64,000 nucleotides of DNA from Candidatus Kapaibacterium sp. (GTDB taxonomy: Bacteria; Bacteroidota; Ignavibacteria; Kapaibacteriales; JAEUSM01), in contig JAEUSM010000006.1 in the NCBI GenBank assembly GCA_016788785.1, positions 409,864-473,863 of the forward strand, read 5' to 3'. A program made the position numbers and the translations under genes. The notes beneath the pieces are model-generated. The model saw nothing but the letters and a program-made list of their open reading frames with translations. It made no database searches and was not told the origin of the DNA. Shown here piece after piece: positions 51,923 through 61,532 of this stretch; the stretch's first letter is position 1; the number at the start of each line of letters is the position of its first letter.

Positions 51923-54100
51923 TTATAAAATTTCCGCTTCTATTTCAAATTGTTTTGTTGGTTTTGTATTTTTTACAATTGGTAATTCTACAAAGAATGT
52001 TGAACCTTTTCCAACTTCAGAAGTAAAGAACACTTTACCATTGATAATATCTAAAATCTGTTTGACGATATACAATCCCAAACCAACACCTGAAACAGTA
52101 CCTTGAATTTGATTTTCACCCCTTCTAAATGCCTCAAAAATGATTGCACGTTCTTTTTCTGGAATCCCGATGCCGTTATCCGACACTGACAAGGTAACTA
52201 CATCATCATTTTGAGAAACGGTTACGATAATTTCTTCACCCTCTGGAGAATACTTTAATGCATTATTCACCAAATGTGTGATAATGTGTCTATACCCAAT
52301 TGCATGAATTTTTGCATAAACTTCTTTATATTCAGAGTTTACTTTAACTATATGTTTGTTCATATCCGATGAAGCCAATTCTTCACAAATTTGTTTAGAC
52401 ATGTTGACAACTTCAATAGCATCAGTTGGTTCATGAGCAAATTCGGTATGTTTTTCTACTAACAGAATACTATCTAAAATTTCTGTTGTGTTTTTGACTG
52501 TTTTCCGTATCCTATCTATAAGCCGTTGTTTCTTTTCTTCATCTAACTTTGGATGAAGTAGCAACTCTGATGACGATAGGATGACAGTCATAGGAGTTCT
52601 AAATTCATGGGACATCATTTGCACAAAATCTGATTTTGCATTGAGAAATTCTTTTTCTTTTTTGAGTGCTTTTTCAAGTTCTAATTCAATTTTATATCGA
52701 TTGTCTATTTCTTGTTTTAGTTGATCATTGGTTTCGTACAATTGTTTCGTTCTGTCTTTAACTCGCAATTCCAATTCTTCATTTTGTAGGCGATAGTTTT
52801 CTGCTTCTAAACGTGCTTGTTTAATTTCACTCATTAACTGAAGATTTTTGATTTTTTCTTCAGCTTCGATTTTCAACATTTGAGTTTTCAAATCAAAGAA
52901 ATCTTCGTAATGTTCTAACGCTTTTTGATATTCTTGAATGAATTTATACGATTCAGAGAGTTGTTGATGGAGTTTTGCTTCAACATCAATTTCAGTGAAT
53001 TCTTTTGCTAAATCTAATGCAGAAGTTAGGCACTCTATTTCTGACATGGGGAAGTTGTAATTACTATCCTTAGGCACCTTTGACATCAATTCACCAACTG
53101 CTTGGAGCGTTTTTACCTCACCTAATTTGTTACCAGTCTTCTTTTGCAATTCCAAAGATTTAATCAAATGATCAAATGCTTTGGGAAAGTCCGCTATGGT
53201 GAGATACAATGTACCAATAGTGTATAATGAAGATGCAATTGCCGGTAAAATTCCTAATTCTGTACGGATTTTTAAAGAATCATTATAATTTTTCAGAGCA
53301 GCAAAATAGTCTTCCATTTTGAGATAAATATTCCCAATATTGTTATAAACAACAGCCATTTGTGGCTTATCATTTAACTCAGTATTTATCTTCAAACAAA
53401 CTCGACAATACTCCAACGCCATCGGAAAATTTTCACGCATAAAGTGAATAATTCCAATGTTGAGAAGCAACTTTGCTTCATTTTTCTTTTGACCTATTTT
53501 TTTGTTAATCGTTAATGAATCACCCAAATACTTCAATGCGGATTCATAGTCGTTAATATTGTAGTGCACAACACCAATATTATTCAAGGCAACTTGAATG
53601 GAAAATTGGTCATCAATTTCTTCCGCTAACTTGTGACATTCTTGATATTTCTCTAATGCTAAGGTTAGTTTTCCTTGTTGTTCATAGACCTTACCAACAT
53701 TTTCAATAGTACGTATGTACCCTTTCGTATCACCTAATTCTTTACGAAGGTTCATACTATATTCAAGATTTTCAATAGATAAATCAAATTCAGAGAGTTC
53801 TGAATAGATTTTTGCCATATTGTTATAGCATTTTGCTAAATTTTCTTTGTTGTGAAGTTCAGTATAAAATACAATTGCGTTTTTATAATATTTGATGGAT
53901 GCTTGATATTTTTTTGCCATTCCGCACACAATAGCAATGTCAAAAAGAATATTGGCAATATTCTCTTTAGATGAAACTTCTTCAAATATCTGCAATGCTT
54001 GAAGGTACAGTTTTAATGCACTTTCATATTCACCTTTAGTACGGTGTGTATCTGCAGTTAATCGTAGATTTTTTGCTGTTTCAATTTTTTGAGCTGACAT
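51923..54100 (-). CDS. Cytosolic TPR histidine kinase
   Basis: 725 residues from ATG 54100, 2 bases after the exostosin-like gene. Residues 1 to about 420 are eight to ten TPR units; about 425-480 is a coiled coil (EEKIKNLQLMSEIKQARLEAE…). The kinase core follows: HisKA with the phospho-acceptor His in MMSHEFRTPMTVIL, then HATPase_c with the N box HLVNNALKYSP, G1 SDNGIGIPEKE and G2 GVGLGLYIVKQI. No membrane segment, so signals are sensed in the cytosol through the TPRs. No receiver-domain protein is in the window. It lies inside the nonulosonate operon and may respond to the state of glycan synthesis. Confidence 0.88.
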   Translation of the reverse strand: MSAQKIETAKNLRLTADTHRTKGEYESALKLYLQALQIFEEVSSKENIANILFDIAIVCGMAKKYQASIKYYKNAIVFYTELHNKENLAKCYNNMAKIYSELSEFDLSIENLEYSMNLRKELGDTKGYIRTIENVGKVYEQQGKLTLALEKYQECHKLAEEIDDQFSIQVALNNIGVVHYNINDYESALKYLGDSLTINKKIGQKKNEAKLLLNIGIIHFMRENFPMALEYCRVCLKINTELNDKPQMAVVYNNIGNIYLKMEDYFAALKNYNDSLKIRTELGILPAIASSLYTIGTLYLTIADFPKAFDHLIKSLELQKKTGNKLGEVKTLQAVGELMSKVPKDSNYNFPMSEIECLTSALDLAKEFTEIDVEAKLHQQLSESYKFIQEYQKALEHYEDFFDLKTQMLKIEAEEKIKNLQLMSEIKQARLEAENYRLQNEELELRVKDRTKQLYETNDQLKQEIDNRYKIELELEKALKKEKEFLNAKSDFVQMMSHEFRTPMTVILSSSELLLHPKLDEEKKQRLIDRIRKTVKNTTEILDSILLVEKHTEFAHEPTDAIEVVNMSKQICEELASSDMNKHIVKVNSEYKEVYAKIHAIGYRHIITHLVNNALKYSPEGEEIIVTVSQNDDVVTLSVSDNGIGIPEKERAIIFEAFRRGENQIQGTVSGVGLGLYIVKQILDIINGKVFFTSEVGKGSTFFVELPIVKNTKPTKQFEIEAEIL

Positions 54101-54102
54101 TA

Positions 54103-55035
54103 CTATACGGTTTCTTTTGTTTTTTGCAAACACTTTTGCAAATTATATTCTATTAATTCTCCCCATTTACTGGGTTGAAGATACTCAATCCAAATGAATC
54201 GAGCATATTGAAATCTTTCTATCAAATCTTGAGACTTATTTGCAATAAAAAATGGTGCCAAAAAGTTTTCTAATTGAGAAATACTTCCTTCAGAAAGTCT
54301 CAATATAGCCTTGCTATATTCTATTTTCTCTTCTAATGGTAACAATATATCATCAGAAATAAGAATTGGAACTCTCCCCATCGAAAGTACTTCAAAAAAT
54401 CGTTTACTTTGCACTCCATATCCTTTTGGGCAACAAACTGTCAACGATTTATGAATAGTTTCTATAAATAGTTTCTTTCTTTGTTGTTTTTCTTCAATTG
54501 AAGGCAAATTTTCGTGAAAGGTATCGACAGTATTTGTATAAAACTTTAACTTATTAAAGCTTGATAGAATTTCCACTAATTCTTTACGTAGAATATTTGT
54601 TGAAGTGGAACCTACAAAGGATGAATGATATTCTATAGTTTCTAATGTCGTGCCTTCATCAAAAACAACATACGGTAAAGCAAATGTAGTTGTTGTTGCT
54701 GCTGATTGTTTTACACTCGCACGAAAGAAAATCGAGGAGGAACGAATTGCATCACTATAATCATGAAATGAAAAGAATATATGTTTACCTTCATAGTTTT
54801 TGTACAATGGTAATGTTTTTAGAAATGTTAGTAATGATTCTTCAGGAGTTGAAGTCTCTAAAATTCCATCAATTGCTATCGGGAAAATGATAAAATCTGC
54901 TTTTTGAGGACTTGAAACCTTTTCAAATAAATCAGTTCTTTTAAATAAATTTACAGAAGCATATCCATTTCGCTGTTTTTCCGTCAAATGAAAATCAGAA
55001 TAGGTATAGGAATAAATTCGAATTGGTGTTTTCAT
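54103..55035 (-). CDS. Exostosin-family (GT47-like) glycosyltransferase
   Basis: 310 residues from ATG 55035, 2 bases after the DUF4846 gene. The C-terminal half holds the exostosin signature: LTVCCPKGYGVQSKRFFEVLSMGRVPILISDD, followed by an acidic LPLEEKIEYSK region. The N-terminal half has YSYTYSDFHLTE and KADFIIFPIAIDG with HIFFSFHDYSDA. No membrane segment. It likely transfers a sugar in the surface glycan made by the surrounding genes. Donor and acceptor are not predictable. Confidence 0.8.
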   Translation of the reverse strand: MKTPIRIYSYTYSDFHLTEKQRNGYASVNLFKRTDLFEKVSSPQKADFIIFPIAIDGILETSTPEESLLTFLKTLPLYKNYEGKHIFFSFHDYSDAIRSSSIFFRASVKQSAATTTTFALPYVVFDEGTTLETIEYHSSFVGSTSTNILRKELVEILSSFNKLKFYTNTVDTFHENLPSIEEKQQRKKLFIETIHKSLTVCCPKGYGVQSKRFFEVLSMGRVPILISDDILLPLEEKIEYSKAILRLSEGSISQLENFLAPFFIANKSQDLIERFQYARFIWIEYLQPSKWGELIEYNLQKCLQKTKETV

Positions 55036-55037
55036 AG

Positions 55038-55796
55038 CTAAAATGACCGAAGATCCTCTGTATAAAAAGTCCATTCAGGTGTTGCAATTTCTTTCGAATT
55101 TGATAGAGAATACCATGGATTGGAGTTTGTTTTTTTTGGATTCAGTAAGATTTGTATTTCTTGTGCTGGCATATAACTTTGTGCCAAAAGATATTGTATT
55201 TCTTTTGTTTTGGTATGTTGAATTTTATCGACAACAATGACCGCATGACCATAAGGATTTCCCGATTGGATAAACACATCTCCTATGTTCAATGACAAAA
55301 TATCTTTGGGCGATAAATCATTTTTTAGTGAACGGGTATTTGCATACATAAATGTAGTCGTCATAAATTTCATAAATCCTTTGTATGATTTGTCTGGATG
55401 TAAAGAAAACATTCTTTTTTTTCCGTCCTTTACATAAGAAAACCCTATTTCTTCATAACGTTTCTGATGGTAGAGATATTCTCCTCGAAGCCGCATAACT
55501 GCGTCAGCACACTGCTGTAAATCTGCTTTTCCAACACTAACATCAATAACTGCAACATAGACATTTTTATTCTTTTTCACTGTTCCATCAAAATATAACA
55601 CTTCTGAACCATGTGGTTTTAAAGGTAGATTTTGCAAATATTCTTCAAATGAATTTTCTTTAGTTGCAACTCTTTGGAATCCTTCTGGGACAATAAATCG
55701 AGATTTGATAGTATTTCCTTTTGGATTAAGAAATTGAGACATCAACGGATATGATGTACACCAAAACAATAAAATCAAATATTTTATAAAGTTCAT
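55038..55796 (-). CDS. DUF4846 domain secreted protein
   Basis: 252 residues with a signal peptide (about 1-20, ending near PLMSQFLN). The rest matches DUF4846: VPEGFQRVATKENSFEEYLQNLPLKPHGS, VYVAVIDVSVGKADLQQCADAVMRLRGEYLY, FVFI-type strands with GDVFIQSGNPYGHAVIVVDK, and SYMPAQEIQILLNPKK. The GHAVIVVD and SYMPAQ segments recall NlpC/P60-like or amidase folds, but a catalytic role has not been shown. It is the first gene of the long minus-strand run and is transcribed divergently from the CAP-domain gene 46 bases away. Confidence 0.85.
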   Translation of the reverse strand: MNFIKYLILLFWCTSYPLMSQFLNPKGNTIKSRFIVPEGFQRVATKENSFEEYLQNLPLKPHGSEVLYFDGTVKKNKNVYVAVIDVSVGKADLQQCADAVMRLRGEYLYHQKRYEEIGFSYVKDGKKRMFSLHPDKSYKGFMKFMTTTFMYANTRSLKNDLSPKDILSLNIGDVFIQSGNPYGHAVIVVDKIQHTKTKEIQYLLAQSYMPAQEIQILLNPKKTNSNPWYSLSNSKEIATPEWTFYTEDLRSF

Positions 55797-55842
55797 ACTC
55801 TTTATGATAATAAAACAGAATTAATAAACAAAGATTTCTCAC

Positions 55843-56421
55843 ATGAAACATCTACCTGCATTCTTGCTTGCACTTTTAGTATTCATTGCTACAGATACAA
55901 ATGGATACTCATTCAAAAATAGCCAAATTCAAACAAAAAGTAAAAATAATTCTTCAAAAAGTAGTTATACTGCACGGGTATGTACTCCAAACGAAAGTAA
56001 ACAAGTTATAGCTTTACATAACAGTTTTAGAACTCCCTTATCAATTCCACCAATAACATATTCAGAGAATTTAGCACAATTTGCCTTAGAGTGGTGTAAA
56101 GAATTAGGAAGGAAAAATGGGGCATTCGAACATAGACCTCGTACAGGACCTTTTGGTCACAAATATGGTGAGAATATTTATAAAGGCACTAAAACAAACC
56201 AACCATTTACAGATGCAGTGAATTTATGGTCAACAGAAAAAAGCAAGTTTCGCAATGACATTTTGAACCGTTCAAATTGGTCAAAAGCAGGACATTATTC
56301 GCAAATGATTTGGAGAAAATCTGTTTCAGTTGGCTGTGCGGTCGTAGAAATAAACGGTATGTCCATTGTTGTTTGTAACTACGACCCAGCCGGAAATATG
56401 ATGGGAGAGAGAACGTATTAA
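55843..56421 (+). CDS. Secreted CAP/SCP-domain protein
   Basis: 192 residues. The signal peptide ends near TNGYSF. A single CAP (PR-1/SCP) domain follows: ALHNSFRTPLSIPPITYSENLAQFALEWC, YGENIYKG, HYSQMIWRKSVSVGCA and VCNYDPAGNMMGE. The conserved His/Glu of the CAP cavity are seen in FEHRPR, GENI and GHYSQ. Bacterial CAP proteins are extracellular with mostly unknown roles. It is convergent with the VWA gene: the two stop codons overlap by 4 bases. Confidence 0.9.
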   Translation: MKHLPAFLLALLVFIATDTNGYSFKNSQIQTKSKNNSSKSSYTARVCTPNESKQVIALHNSFRTPLSIPPITYSENLAQFALEWCKELGRKNGAFEHRPRTGPFGHKYGENIYKGTKTNQPFTDAVNLWSTEKSKFRNDILNRSNWSKAGHYSQMIWRKSVSVGCAVVEINGMSIVVCNYDPAGNMMGERTY

Positions 56422-57533
56422 TTTTTAAACACAAATCCCGAAGCCGTTGCTTGTTTTTTGATGGATTTATTAAGTGCCTGTTCTAATGATGATTCAGTAG
56501 AAAGAGTTTTACGTTTTTCGTCAATGAACTTTTTTCGTTTTTCAGAAAGTTCTGATATATTCTTTTGAAGAACAAGTCGTTCTGTAGAAGTTTTTTCTAC
56601 ATGTTTGATAATTTCATCGTTGTTTTTACCTTGAAGTTCTTTTGGTAAGTCCTCTTTTTTGATTTTATCTAACACTTTAGGGTCATTTTTTACTGCGTCT
56701 ACTAAATCAGCTCTTGAATAATTATACAATTTAGCATTAGATTTCGTTGCAGCACGTTCCGCTAAATTTGCAGCTCCATATTTGGAAGAGTTTGCATCTT
56801 GTGAAACTTGGCGAGCTGCTTGAACTTTGCCTTCTTCACCATACCATACATAGGTTTGATTGATTGTACCATTGAGCTTTGCTAACTCATCATCATAAGG
56901 AGTAGCAATAGTTTCAAACTTTTTATCAATATCAATATTATTATAAGCCCCGTTGGTACAATTAGACAAATCATCCCATCCAATTTGTTTTCCATTGTTG
57001 TAATCTCCACAAAAGATTGTATTCACATAAACATCCATATCTTTTGCTTTTTGACAAGCAACTGCTGTTTTAATTGGTCCTTGTTGAAATTCTTCATTCC
57101 CTGCTATGATAATCAAACGTAAATCATCTCGGGAATTTGACCATTTCATTTCTTCCAATGAACGTACAACAACCTGAGGGCAATGTTCTGAACCACCATT
57201 AGTCGTTAATTCAAACAACTTTTCCGAAATGAGATCAACATCAGTCGTAAATGGGACGACGTTTCGAATGAAACCATCTTTCGTTGAAAGTCTGTCATTT
57301 CCATACTCATAAAGAGATAATTCTAAAATGACATCTTTTTGATTTTTTTGAGCTCGAGCTAATTCATTGATAATAGCCCATAACTGAGATTTTGCTTGGT
57401 CAATAAGACCATCCATTGAGGAAGAGGTATCCAAGAGGATAGAGAGTTGAATTTTTGTTTGACCTTTAGATTGAGCAAACAACATCATTGGCATTAGTAA
57501 TACCAACAAAGAAGAAACAAGGAGCTTTTTCAT
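56418..57533 (-). CDS. Secreted VWA-domain protein
   Basis: 371 residues with a signal peptide (MKKLLVSSLLVLLMPMMLFAQ). The VWA domain (about 28-215) has an intact MIDAS in LLDTSSSMDG and a downstream TNGGSEHCPQV. The C-terminal third is charged and helical (QKNISELSEKRKKFIDEKRKTLS), likely coiled coil. A good Shine-Dalgarno (AAAGGTGAT) lies just before the ATG, which is unusual for this genome. It is probably periplasmic and binds a protein partner through metal. Its function is unknown. The 140 bases upstream hold no gene. Confidence 0.83.
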   Translation of the reverse strand: MKKLLVSSLLVLLMPMMLFAQSKGQTKIQLSILLDTSSSMDGLIDQAKSQLWAIINELARAQKNQKDVILELSLYEYGNDRLSTKDGFIRNVVPFTTDVDLISEKLFELTTNGGSEHCPQVVVRSLEEMKWSNSRDDLRLIIIAGNEEFQQGPIKTAVACQKAKDMDVYVNTIFCGDYNNGKQIGWDDLSNCTNGAYNNIDIDKKFETIATPYDDELAKLNGTINQTYVWYGEEGKVQAARQVSQDANSSKYGAANLAERAATKSNAKLYNYSRADLVDAVKNDPKVLDKIKKEDLPKELQGKNNDEIIKHVEKTSTERLVLQKNISELSEKRKKFIDEKRKTLSTESSLEQALNKSIKKQATASGFVFKN

Positions 57534-57673
57534 ACCATCACCTTTGATTAAGTAAATACAGTGTATCGAATGGTAAGCTTAGTTCATGAGAATTTTACAG
57601 TAATGAGTAAGATTTTCTCATTTAGATACTTCGGTATTGTAAATGGTTTAATGCATAGCGATTTTCAGTACTT

Positions 57674-59968
57674 TTACGTACTAACTTCCTCAGTAATAGT
57701 ACTTTTTGATGTTCGAACGTATCTGTAAATCGAAATAAAAAAACCTCCAACCATTGCTAAAACTCCTAACCAAACCAAATTGATAAGTGGTTTAATAGAC
57801 GCTTCTATAACAAAAACTTCCTTTGGAAATGTTTCTGGCTTTTTCGTATCTGCAACTAAAATTTTTGCTTTTGATTTTGACAATTCTTCTTTGTTTGCCA
57901 AAAGATTATCAAAACTCACTTGATAGCTTGTTCCGGGAATGAGAATAGGCTCTGAAGTTATAGTACCAGAACCAGATCTATTTGCAAATGCAGTAAATGT
58001 TTTTTTGGTGCTATCAGAGGTCGCATACACCAAATTTGCTCCCATTTTAATTGAGCCATTTTCATTAGGTGTCATTAAAAAGCCTTCTAATGTTAAAGAA
58101 GCAGTCGTATCTAATGGAAATGGTTTTGGCTCAAATTTTCCTAACATTACTTCAGGAAGTTTTCCTTCTGTTTCTAATGCTTTAGGAGCAACATAAAAAT
58201 CGTGTTGCAAAGACCAAGAAATGCCCGGTTCTAAAAATGCTGATTGTCGTTTATTAAAATCTGACCAATACAAAATTGGAGTAATGATTGTAGATTTTCC
58301 ATCTTTTTCAACTGCCAAAATATATCGATATTTCTCTCTGTCTTTATATTGCTTTTCTATTTGTTCTTTTCCTTTGAAAGTAACGGTGTATCCCAAAACT
58401 GATGTCGGTTTATCTTGTACCAATCGAACACTTTTATCAATGACCGAATACGAAGATGTTGTTACGATTCCAACCATCAACAAAGCTATACCAGTATGCG
58501 AAATATAAGCACCAATATTTCCAATTGATTTTCTTGCAATAACAACTCCAATTTGAACATTAATTACCAATGATAGTAATGATGCAAAAACAATGAGTAT
58601 CATTGCAATGTCTTGAATTCCCAAAAAGAAGCTAACTATTGTTAATCCAACAGATATTGAAAGTGGAAGGACAATCTTTTTACGTAATATATTCCAAGAA
58701 CTTGATTTCCAAGCAACCATCATTGAAATTGCATTGATAAACATCATTCCAATTACAATTGGTATATGCATTTTATTATAAAATCCAATTTCGACCGCTA
58801 CTTTTGGTTTGCCCAAAACTTCCATAAAAATAGGCCAAGAAGTTCCAATAAACACTATGATAGTAGACGCAACGACCAATGATGAACCAATCGAAAGCAT
58901 AAATTCTTTGGATTGAATTGCTAATTTCTCTTGTTTAGTCGATATATCTTTCAATCGAAAGAACACTAATCCAAATCCCAAAATAGTAAATGCACCCATA
59001 AACACCATTAATAGTACATAGGCAAAAAATCCTGGGTCAACGAAAGAGTGAACCGAAGTATCACCCAACACTCCACTTCGAGTAAGGAATGTCGAATATA
59101 ATACCAAGACAAAAGTCAAAGTTGAAAGTACAAAATTTGTTTTCACTAAACCTTTTGTTTTTCTTTGTACTAACATCGTATGAACTAATGCTACAGATGC
59201 TAACCATGGTAAAAGTGAAGAATTTTCAACTGGATCCCAGCCCCAAAATCCACCCCAACCTAAGGTCTCATATGCCCAAAATCCTCCTAACATAATTCCA
59301 AAACCAAGAACCGCAGTTCCGAATAACGTCCAAGGAAGTGCCACTGTTATCCAATCTTGATACTCTTTTTTCACTAATCCTGCCATCGCAAATGCAAAAG
59401 GTATGGACATGGATGCAAATCCGATAAAGAGGATAGGAGGGTGAATAGTAATCCAAATATTATGTAAAAGTGGGTTTAATCCACGACCATTTTGTGGAAG
59501 GAAACCAAGTTGGATTCCGTCTTTGGCATATGTTTCCCAAATAAACGAGAATGGATTTTTTACTACTAACATTAATCCTAAAAAACTGATGATTAACGCC
59601 ATAAAGCTCATTACAGGAGCTTCATAATTATGCTTTTTCAACCATGGAATTAATGTAACACCGATTACACTTACCCATAAAGTCCAAAGCAAAAAGCTCC
59701 CTTCTTGTCCACTATATGTTGCAGCAAATAAAAACGGGGTTGAAAGTTCTTTTGATGAGTACGACCAGACATAACTATAGGTAAAATCATGTTGGAGGAT
59801 GTTGTAAAACACCAAAAAAAACGTTGTTATTAACGAAACTGTAGTCGCATAGAACAATGTTCTTGCAGATAATTTATAATTTTCATTGCCCCTGTAAGCT
59901 AAAAAATAGGCAACAGTTGAAAGTAATGATGAGACAAAAAGAAAATGGATGATGTATTGACCAAACAT
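57674..59968 (-). CDS. ccmF: Cytochrome c biogenesis protein CcmF
   Basis: 764 residues with about 14-15 membrane helices. The haem-handling WWD motif is WGGFWGWDPVENSSLLPWL (near residue 235), with flanking conserved segments (HPPILFIGFASMSIPF; LTRSGVLGDTSVHSFVDPG). A large periplasmic domain lies at about 510-715, with a last helix and a short cytosolic tail. CcmF attaches haem to apocytochromes in system I maturation. The start shares one base with the stop of the short VWA gene (TAATG). CcmA, CcmB, CcmC and CcmH are not in the window. Confidence 0.92.
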   Translation of the reverse strand: MFGQYIIHFLFVSSLLSTVAYFLAYRGNENYKLSARTLFYATTVSLITTFFLVFYNILQHDFTYSYVWSYSSKELSTPFLFAATYSGQEGSFLLWTLWVSVIGVTLIPWLKKHNYEAPVMSFMALIISFLGLMLVVKNPFSFIWETYAKDGIQLGFLPQNGRGLNPLLHNIWITIHPPILFIGFASMSIPFAFAMAGLVKKEYQDWITVALPWTLFGTAVLGFGIMLGGFWAYETLGWGGFWGWDPVENSSLLPWLASVALVHTMLVQRKTKGLVKTNFVLSTLTFVLVLYSTFLTRSGVLGDTSVHSFVDPGFFAYVLLMVFMGAFTILGFGLVFFRLKDISTKQEKLAIQSKEFMLSIGSSLVVASTIIVFIGTSWPIFMEVLGKPKVAVEIGFYNKMHIPIVIGMMFINAISMMVAWKSSSWNILRKKIVLPLSISVGLTIVSFFLGIQDIAMILIVFASLLSLVINVQIGVVIARKSIGNIGAYISHTGIALLMVGIVTTSSYSVIDKSVRLVQDKPTSVLGYTVTFKGKEQIEKQYKDREKYRYILAVEKDGKSTIITPILYWSDFNKRQSAFLEPGISWSLQHDFYVAPKALETEGKLPEVMLGKFEPKPFPLDTTASLTLEGFLMTPNENGSIKMGANLVYATSDSTKKTFTAFANRSGSGTITSEPILIPGTSYQVSFDNLLANKEELSKSKAKILVADTKKPETFPKEVFVIEASIKPLINLVWLGVLAMVGGFFISIYRYVRTSKSTITEEVST

Positions 59969-60651
59969 TAGTTGTTTCTTGAAAAGTTTGAAATAGTAAT
60001 TAGATTTGGAACACTCAATTGATATGCTGTGGTTCCTTTTTCAGAAAAGTATTCTTTGAACGAATCTTCAATTTTAGATGCAGCTACTAATTGTTTGCGA
60101 GAATTTAACTGATGCATTCGTTCGACAATTGTTAAACTTCTTACTAATTTTCCTGCTGAGGCTGAAATCCCAATCGCCTTTTTGTAGTTATGGGGTTCAG
60201 TTCCGATGTAAAGAAATTGCCAATTGTAGATATCTCTCTGATGAGAAATCATGTCAATTATTAACTCTTTTGTATATAATTTTGAGGAGGAATCCACTCC
60301 ATCACTTGCAATAATAACTGTAATTGAACCTGGTCGCTCCCAATCATTCATATCTGCATATCGTTCACCAGCCTCTGAAAGTAATTGTCCAATTGAATCA
60401 AACAACGATGAGGCACCATTGTTAAATTTTGGAAAGTCTTCTAAAGATGGAAGTTGTAATGCAGCAAGTGAAGTTCGAAAAGTTGTGAGCTCAGAACTAA
60501 AAAAACCTAAGGTAATATCTACTGATTGTTCTAATGTTTTTGCTTCATTAATTTGGGAATATAATGTTGTTATTGCTTCATCTCTGATAGTATTCATTGA
60601 GCTGGAAGTATCGAGTAAACAAAGAAGTTCGCGATGAGAATAATTTGGCAT
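59968..60651 (-). CDS. Cytosolic VWA-domain protein coupled to ccmF
   Basis: 227 residues, no signal peptide. It consists of a VWA domain alone: MIDAS in CLLDTSSSMNT, the conserved NNGASSLFDSIGQLL Thr/Ser region (here Ser), and VIIASDGVDSSS. The stop overlaps the ccmF start by one base (TAATG), so ccmF translation is coupled to it. A VWA protein is not a known part of the Ccm machinery. A minus-strand TACCTTTG lies about 50 bases upstream, so this gene and ccmF may form their own transcript. Possible roles: assembly factor, or an unrelated upstream gene. Confidence 0.8.
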   Translation of the reverse strand: MPNYSHRELLCLLDTSSSMNTIRDEAITTLYSQINEAKTLEQSVDITLGFFSSELTTFRTSLAALQLPSLEDFPKFNNGASSLFDSIGQLLSEAGERYADMNDWERPGSITVIIASDGVDSSSKLYTKELIIDMISHQRDIYNWQFLYIGTEPHNYKKAIGISASAGKLVRSLTIVERMHQLNSRKQLVAASKIEDSFKEYFSEKGTTAYQLSVPNLITISNFSRNN

Positions 60652-60700
60652 TACAACAATATCGTAAATTAATTAACAACTATTAGTTTTAAGATAATTA

Positions 60701-60708
60701 CAAAGGTA
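60701..60708 (-). promoter_or_regulatory. Candidate -7 box (TACCTTTG) for the VWA-ccmF unit
   Basis: Minus-strand TACCTTTG fits TAnnTTTG exactly and stands 50 bases before the VWA start codon. The -33 region has only CTTTC around 60728-60732, a weak match to TTTG. The rest of the 113-base gap (60652-60764) shows no gene. Confidence 0.4.
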
Positions 60709-60764
60709 GGGAATTTATTTGTTTTGTGAAAGAATTAGAAATATAATTAGAAGATTTGGTGCAG

Positions 60765-61145
60765 TTATTTGATAATCACTTGTGTCGCATGAAAATAGGG
60801 TGTACCGCCACCATGCGTATGTCCAAAAACTACAATTGACTGCAGATGTTGCAATTGAGGTAAAGCATCTTTTCCGGTGTAGTTTATTGGCAATATTTTC
60901 CCTTCAGAATCCTTAGCAAAGAAGGTGAACATTGACTCTGGTTGTTTAAAAGGATATTGCTCTGAAATCAATACTTGAGCTTTTACTTCAACCTTTTTGG
61001 CTTGTTCAATTTCCTCTTGAACTTCTGAATATTTCATTGCTTGATCAAAGGTATATGTAGGAATTTGACCAAACTGTAAGGCTATGTAAACAACTACAGG
61101 AATACCAATAATCGCCACTATAATGAGAACTAATCGTAAATTCAT
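60765..61145 (-). CDS. CcmE-like OB-fold protein lacking the haem-binding motif
   Basis: 126 residues: one N-terminal membrane anchor (about 4-24) and a periplasmic OB-fold like CcmE (VEVKAQVLI, FTFFAKDSEGKILPINYTG, SIVVFGHTHGG, YFHATQVIIK). It ends exactly at the point where the adjacent CcmE continues with its C-x3-Y haem site, so it cannot bind haem the same way. An extra HTHGGG segment (about 109-114) is present. The start shares one base with the stop of ccmE. It may be a duplicated, repurposed CcmE, or a partner subunit. Confidence 0.75.
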   Translation of the reverse strand: MNLRLVLIIVAIIGIPVVVYIALQFGQIPTYTFDQAMKYSEVQEEIEQAKKVEVKAQVLISEQYPFKQPESMFTFFAKDSEGKILPINYTGKDALPQLQHLQSIVVFGHTHGGGTPYFHATQVIIK

Positions 61146-61531
61146 TAACTATTTTTCAATTGTTCCGCAGAACCTTCATACTTAGAAGGACATTTTGTGA
61201 GAATCTCAGAAGCATGAAATTGCGAATTTTCCATCCGACCTTTGACTACTATGCTTTCTGCAATATCAAAATTATTTGGTTTAGAGCCATGAAAAACTAC
61301 TGGAATTGTTGTCCCATTTTCGTCTTTCATCGTAAATTGAAATTGATTAACCTGAGAATTGAAATTTGAACCTTTTTCTTTGATATAAGTACCTTTGACT
61401 TGGACTTTTTTCAAAGTGGAAGTTGCATGAGAAAAGTTTGTATATTCAATTTTATTCAAATCCAAGGAATATAAACCGATAGCCAAAAATGCTACAAAAA
61501 GAATTCCACCAATGATATACCGCTTATGCAT
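61145..61531 (-). CDS. ccmE: Haem chaperone CcmE, CxxxY type
   Basis: 128 residues: an N-terminal membrane anchor (about 5-25) and an OB-fold (VQVKGTYIKE, FQFTMKDENGTTIPVVFHGSKPNNF, SIVVKGRM, FHASEILTKCPSKYEG). The haem-attachment motif is CPSKY (Cys114, Tyr118), where the classical enzyme has HxxxY. Cys-type CcmE is a known variant seen in some archaea and bacteria, usually with a Ccm system that lacks CcmH. It receives haem in the periplasm and passes it to CcmF. It begins 2 bases after the ccmD-like stop. Confidence 0.88.
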   Translation of the reverse strand: MHKRYIIGGILFVAFLAIGLYSLDLNKIEYTNFSHATSTLKKVQVKGTYIKEKGSNFNSQVNQFQFTMKDENGTTIPVVFHGSKPNNFDIAESIVVKGRMENSQFHASEILTKCPSKYEGSAEQLKNS

Positions 61532-61532
61532 A

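Noticed and set aside
57534..57673. The 140-base gap before ccmF's end as a hidden small gene or RNA
   Set aside because: Only an imperfect TGAGAA/TTCTCA hairpin without a T-run is visible; nothing supports a feature.
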